From the NCBI GenBank assembly GCA_028679075.1, contig JAJRCF010000028.1, positions 1-34,817 of the forward strand: a stretch of DNA of 34,817 nucleotides, written 5' to 3'. Under the pieces are notes generated by a model. The model was not told where the DNA came from, made no database searches, and was given only the letters and a program-made list of their open reading frames with translations. This DNA comes from Methanoregula sp. Its GTDB lineage: Archaea > Halobacteriota > Methanomicrobia > Methanomicrobiales > Methanospirillaceae. Positions 31,301-34,817 of this stretch are shown here, in pieces (within the stretch, counting starts at the first letter, position 1; each line of letters begins with the position of its first letter). A program made the translations under genes and the position numbers.

Positions 31301-32698
31301 TTAGATCTCGTTTCTCCGCGTGACGTGTCGCCGCCCACCCTTGCTTCCGAGTATCCGGATAATGGCAAACAGGACAAGTATGCCGATCGCACCTAACGCG
31401 ATCATACTGATAAGGCCCCAGTCGATATTCTTTTCCAGGACAACCGTGACCGTTGCAGTAGCGTTCCCTGTCATGACCTGCTTTTTTACTGCCAGGGGCG
31501 CATAGCCATCTTTCGTCACCGAGATGTTGACATCAGTATTGAAGGGGATATGGGTAAGGATCTGCCCATTGTCATCGGTTACACCGGCAGTGGTGCCATC
31601 CACAGCGATCGATGCATTGGGGATCACTTTCTTGTCCCGGTCCTGTACAAAGATTGTCAATGCGGCATTCTCATAGGGAAGGACGATGATATAATCCTGG
31701 TTCTTGCCTGATATGCTTACGGCGCGGCTTTGCGACAGGTACCCGGCTTTCCTGACCTCAATGAGGTAGTCCCCGGAGACAAGGTCCGGTAAATTCATAC
31801 GCCCGTAGTCGTTGGAGGTTCCCGAGAGGGAACCGTTGACATATACGTCGGCACCGCTCATTGGTTTGCGGGACTCATCCGTGATATAGACAAACGCACC
31901 CACCGGTGCTTTCGATAAGGATGCATAGTAGACGGCATCGGAAGCACTGATCGCCCTGGACTCGGTGAATGTCTGGTATCCGTCCTTTCTGATTTCTATC
32001 ACGTAGGTTTTGCCACGGGTAATTGGTGTGATAAGGATCCCGCGTTCATCGGTTTTCCCGGCAAGTATGGCACTAAGCCGTACCTCTGCACCGGGAACTG
32101 TTTTGCCGGAGTCCTTGTCCGTTACGATAAACGAGAAACTGTTCCCGGAGAGCAGTTTGTACTGTACTTTCTGGTTCTCCGACCCAATATCGATGGTCCC
32201 GCTCCGGGTCTCGTAATTGGAGGCTGATATATCCATCGAATAGAGTGTGGCCCCCGTAACGGCAAATGTTGCCGATCCACTGGCATCGGTCTGTTTCATC
32301 TGCGAGAGGTTACCTGCTGTGAGGTTGACACTTGCACCCGAAATGGGTCCAAGGGTATCGGAATCAAACAGGTCAACTGTAAATGTGAGGGTCTTGCGGC
32401 TCAGGTTTACCTTGAGATTGGTTGTGCTTTTATTGACCGTCTGGCTCCAGTCATTATACCCGTTCATGGTGACCCGGATCTCCTGATCGTTCAGCCCGGG
32501 ATGGGTGAGATACACCTGCCCGAAGGAGTTGGTCCGGGCATAGTTTGCACCGTTGACGAAGACATTAGCCTGAGAAATGGTGGTAGTATCGATACTGTCC
32601 TGCACAGTTATCTGCAGGTTTGTCGTTGCCTGTGCCGAACTGCAGAGAAGCAGGATAAACAGGAGGGCAAAAAGGAAACGAGGACGGGGACTATACAT
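31301..32698 (-). CDS. Secreted membrane-anchored protein with carboxypeptidase-regulatory-like (PEGA-like) repeats
   Basis: A signal peptide at residues 1-24 (FLFALLFILLLCSSAQA) is followed by about five repeated beta-sandwich domains. Each has the pattern of a strand, P-x-A-x-V-x-V-N-G, a T-x-x-x-G turn and the phrase xxKDGYQ or RKAGYL (NGYNDW, RKDGYQTF, RKAGYLSQ, TKDGYAPL). Such modules occur in surface proteins and bind other proteins or carbohydrate. A single membrane helix at about 428-448 and a basic tail (KGGRRHVTRRNEI) anchor it in the membrane with the repeats outside. No enzyme motif. ATG at 32698. Probably cell-surface or envelope function. Confidence 0.8.
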   Translation of the reverse strand: MYSPRPRFLFALLFILLLCSSAQATTNLQITVQDSIDTTTISQANVFVNGANYARTNSFGQVYLTHPGLNDQEIRVTMNGYNDWSQTVNKSTTNLKVNLSRKTLTFTVDLFDSDTLGPISGASVNLTAGNLSQMKQTDASGSATFAVTGATLYSMDISASNYETRSGTIDIGSENQKVQYKLLSGNSFSFIVTDKDSGKTVPGAEVRLSAILAGKTDERGILITPITRGKTYVIEIRKDGYQTFTESRAISASDAVYYASLSKAPVGAFVYITDESRKPMSGADVYVNGSLSGTSNDYGRMNLPDLVSGDYLIEVRKAGYLSQSRAVSISGKNQDYIIVLPYENAALTIFVQDRDKKVIPNASIAVDGTTAGVTDDNGQILTHIPFNTDVNISVTKDGYAPLAVKKQVMTGNATATVTVVLEKNIDWGLISMIALGAIGILVLFAIIRILGSKGGRRHVTRRNEI

Positions 32699-32738
32699 GA
32701 TAATTTATCGCCACCTGCTCATATATCAGCACATCGGT

Positions 32739-34262
32739 CTACATTTCCGGGGCCGAGGGCACCCGGTCAAGGAGCATCCCTTCAACAAGGATTGGCATGA
32801 GGCGCCGGCCTTCCTCGATTGCATTCTGCAGCCTCCAGTTCCGGTCAGCAAAGATGGTGAAGAGCGGTTCGCCGGCCTTCACGAGCCGGCCCTTTTTTGC
32901 GTGGAGTAAGAGCCCGGCCCCGAGGTCCTGTGGCGCACCGGCAGTCCTCGCAAGGGTGATCAGGGACCGGTTGTTCATCTCGATCACGTAACCGGATGCC
33001 GGTGCCCTGACCACGAACTGGTGTTCGCCCGGAATAATATCAGAGGATTTGACGTTCGGATCTCCCCCCTGTATCCCGATGATCTGCCGCAGCTTGTCAA
33101 GCGCTTTTCCGCTCGTGAGAAGATCCTGTGCCATTACCATTCCTTCGCCCCGGGGGGCCTTGCCGGCCAATTCCAGCGCAATCCCGGCGATCGAGATACT
33201 CTTCTGGATAAAGGAGTTCGGCTCGGGCGAACCTTCAAGGACCCTCAGGGCCTCGATGATTTCCAGTTTCGGACCGATACTGTGCCCGACCGGGATATCC
33301 CCGTAGGTCAGGGCACATTCAACTCTCATGCCGAGCCGTTCGCCAAGATCGATGAACTCCCGTGCGAGTTTCCGGCCTTCCTGCATGTTCGGTACTTTGG
33401 TGTTCTGGCCAACGGGAATATCAATGACCACCAGGTTTGCACCGACCGCGAATTTTTTTGCCATAACGCTCGCGAGCATCTGGCCCCGTGCATCAATCTT
33501 GAACGGGTATTCCTGGATGATGATCCGGTCATCCGCGGGAGCAATATTTGTGGCCCCTCCCCAGACGATGCAGCCCCCGACCTTGTCGGTCATCTGCTGG
33601 ACTTCGCTCGATGTGAACTCAACAGATGCCAGCACCTCCATAAGATCCGCCGTACCGCCAGCACCGGTGATCGCACGCGAACTGGTCTTTGGGATCTTGA
33701 GGCCGCTCGCCGCGATAATCGGGACGACGAGGAAGGTGATCTTGTTGCCGGGTACGCCCCCGATGGAATGTTTGTCGACAATAGGTCGTGACGCAAACGT
33801 GATCTGTTCCCCGGTCTCCACCATCGCCCGGGTAAGGTATTCGACTTCATCCATATCGAGCGGGTTGATATACGAGGCTGTGATATAGGCCGTAAGTTCC
33901 GCAGATGAGATCTCATCACGCACCACATCCTTGATGATCGTGAGGGTCTCTTCCTTGGTGAGTTTGTGCCCGTCCATCTTCTTCTTGATGAAATCAAGGG
34001 ACGCCGGCCTACCGGCTTCACGGATCTCGATTTCGGCACCATCTTCCAGCTGGAGGCGCTCGTTCGTGATACGGTAGACACCGAGAGTTCCCTGCTGTGC
34101 AATCGTTGATGTAGTCTCCACAAATGCCGTAGCGGAGATCCCGTTTTTCGGGTTAATCACCTGGACACGGTCGCCGTTCATCACACCGATGCCCCGTGCG
34201 TCCAGCCGGTTAAGGAGGACCCCCCGTGTCGCGATATCAAGATTTTTTGCTGCCAGTTTCAC
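32739..34262 (-). CDS. deoA: AMP phosphorylase
   Basis: Archaeal AMP phosphorylase of the thymidine phosphorylase family, 507 residues from the chosen start. It releases the base from NMP with phosphate, giving ribose-1,5-bisphosphate. The phosphate-binding [11 protein letters not shown] (about 164-174) and [19 protein letters not shown] segments are conserved, as is the N-terminal extra domain specific to archaeal enzymes. In archaea this enzyme usually feeds ribose-1,5-bisphosphate isomerase and type III RuBisCO, neither of which is in the window. The start is GTG 34262, with GGAGGTG (34269-34275) 6 nt upstream; a GTG at 34277 overlaps that site and is rejected. Confidence 0.9.
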   Translation of the reverse strand: MKLAAKNLDIATRGVLLNRLDARGIGVMNGDRVQVINPKNGISATAFVETTSTIAQQGTLGVYRITNERLQLEDGAEIEIREAGRPASLDFIKKKMDGHKLTKEETLTIIKDVVRDEISSAELTAYITASYINPLDMDEVEYLTRAMVETGEQITFASRPIVDKHSIGGVPGNKITFLVVPIIAASGLKIPKTSSRAITGAGGTADLMEVLASVEFTSSEVQQMTDKVGGCIVWGGATNIAPADDRIIIQEYPFKIDARGQMLASVMAKKFAVGANLVVIDIPVGQNTKVPNMQEGRKLAREFIDLGERLGMRVECALTYGDIPVGHSIGPKLEIIEALRVLEGSPEPNSFIQKSISIAGIALELAGKAPRGEGMVMAQDLLTSGKALDKLRQIIGIQGGDPNVKSSDIIPGEHQFVVRAPASGYVIEMNNRSLITLARTAGAPQDLGAGLLLHAKKGRLVKAGEPLFTIFADRNWRLQNAIEEGRRLMPILVEGMLLDRVPSAPEM

Positions 34263-34462
34263 TGCCTGCACCTCCACAGATCCTGCTCTTGAGCCGGATC
34301 GGCGTCTTCAGATCTACGTTGACCACCCGGGATTTAAAAAGGTGTCACACGGGGCAGGTCTGGAACGAAATTTCAGGAGAGAGACTGATAAATAAAACGC
34401 CATTGCTCTTCAATGACGATTTTTTAACGGGACGAAGAAAAAAAAGATGTTTAGATTTTAGT

Positions 34463-34817
34463 TCAGTGCCTGCGCACAACGACGAAAGCTACTGCACCGA
34501 GGCCAATCAGTGCAATGAGTGCACCGAAACCGGGTGAGGGCTTGGTCGTTGCAACAGGTGCTGTGGTAACAACTGCGGGTGCAGTGGTTGTAACCGCTGC
34601 GGGTGCAGTGGTAACTACTGCGGGTGCAGTTGTAACAACAACTGCTGAGGACTCGAGGATATTGAACAGTGCGGTACCGGTTGCGGTCTGGAGGACTGCA
34701 TCTTCGGTAACGATGTACTCGTCCGGCTTGAATGTTGAGGAGTCAACATCGAACGAGATCTTGTTCATGCCGCTGTCGCCCTTTACAACTTTCACAGTTG
34801 CAGTTGCGCCGCTGAAC
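34463..34817 (-). CDS. C-terminal part of a PGF-CTERM surface protein (cut by window edge)
   Basis: The frame stays open to the right edge, so the N-terminus is missing. Visible are the end of an extracellular domain (SGMNKISFDVDSSTFKPDEYIVTEDAVLQ), a Thr/Ala/Val-Pro stalk made of repeated VVTTAPA units (about 35 residues), and then SPGFGALIALIGLGAVAFVVVRRH. The last part is a PGF-CTERM signal: PGFG, one hydrophobic helix and basic end. Such signals are processed by archaeosortase A, which attaches a lipid to the protein (known for haloarchaea, inferred here). The stalk is likely glycosylated. Probably an S-layer or surface protein of the same broad kind as the one at 2440-3135. Confidence 0.82.
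   Translation of the reverse strand, partial: FSGATATVKVVKGDSGMNKISFDVDSSTFKPDEYIVTEDAVLQTATGTALFNILESSAVVVTTAPAVVTTAPAAVTTTAPAVVTTAPVATTKPSPGFGALIALIGLGAVAFVVVRRH

Noticed and set aside
1..34817. CRISPR arrays, insertion sequences, prophage genes
   Set aside because: No regularly spaced identical repeats, transposase or integrase sequence, or terminal inverted repeats with target duplications were seen.

Overview
The window comes from a hydrogenotrophic methanogenic archaeon. It encodes three enzymes of the tetrahydromethanopterin C1 pathway: methyltransferase subunits MtrG and MtrH, F420-dependent methylene-H4MPT dehydrogenase Mtd, and methylene-H4MPT reductase Mer. It also carries a complete archaeal-order S10/spc ribosomal protein cluster with eL19, eL32, eS4 and RNase P protein 1. 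DUF3821-like and PGF-CTERM surface proteins, a Tfx-family regulator and an NrpR-type regulator point to the order Methanomicrobiales, perhaps Methanoregulaceae. The order follows from gene content; the family is a guess.

Layout. 1-1400 (+): the end of the mtr operon, followed by a T-run and three related hairpins. 1679-4510 (-): TPR protein, secreted DUF3821-like protein, a conserved unknown, and a tandem rubredoxin with a histone-H1-like basic tail. 4729-6561 (+): APC-type transporter and MarC-family protein. 6598-7913 (-): two overlapping GNAT-fold genes. 8026-22660 (-): a run of 27 tightly packed genes from rpl3 through rpl15 to secY, adkA, an Oxa1/EMC3-like DUF106 gene and cmk, mostly joined by 1-4 nt overlaps or gaps under 10 nt. 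A hairpin plus T-run sits between rpl15 and secY. 22750-23210 (-): a region with no credible protein gene that folds into a closed, multi-branched RNA with its own TATA box. 23310-24919: tfx (-) divergent from mtd (+). 24927-27002 (-): mer, followed by a GalT/HIT-like gene. 27383-29653 (+): a divergent FtsZ/CetZ-like GTPase-fold protein with a long disordered tail. 29654-31041 (-): dcd and an NrpR-like regulator. 31098-31169 (+): tRNA-Arg(UCG). 31301-34817 (-): secreted beta-sandwich repeat protein, AMP phosphorylase, and the C-terminus of a PGF-CTERM surface protein cut by the window edge.

How it works together. The middle of the window supplies translation and protein insertion (ribosomal proteins, SecY, DUF106 insertase-like protein) and nucleotide kinases. 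The flanks carry C1 carriers and oxidoreductases of methanogenesis. A helix-turn-helix regulator of the Tfx family lies directly upstream of mtd, and its relative in Methanothermobacter controls a methanogenesis operon. The most interesting item is the roughly 460-nt structured RNA candidate between rpl3 and tfx. Its closing stem and several internal stems use G-U pairs that are possible on only one strand. I see neither RNase P nor SRP RNA signature sequences in it.
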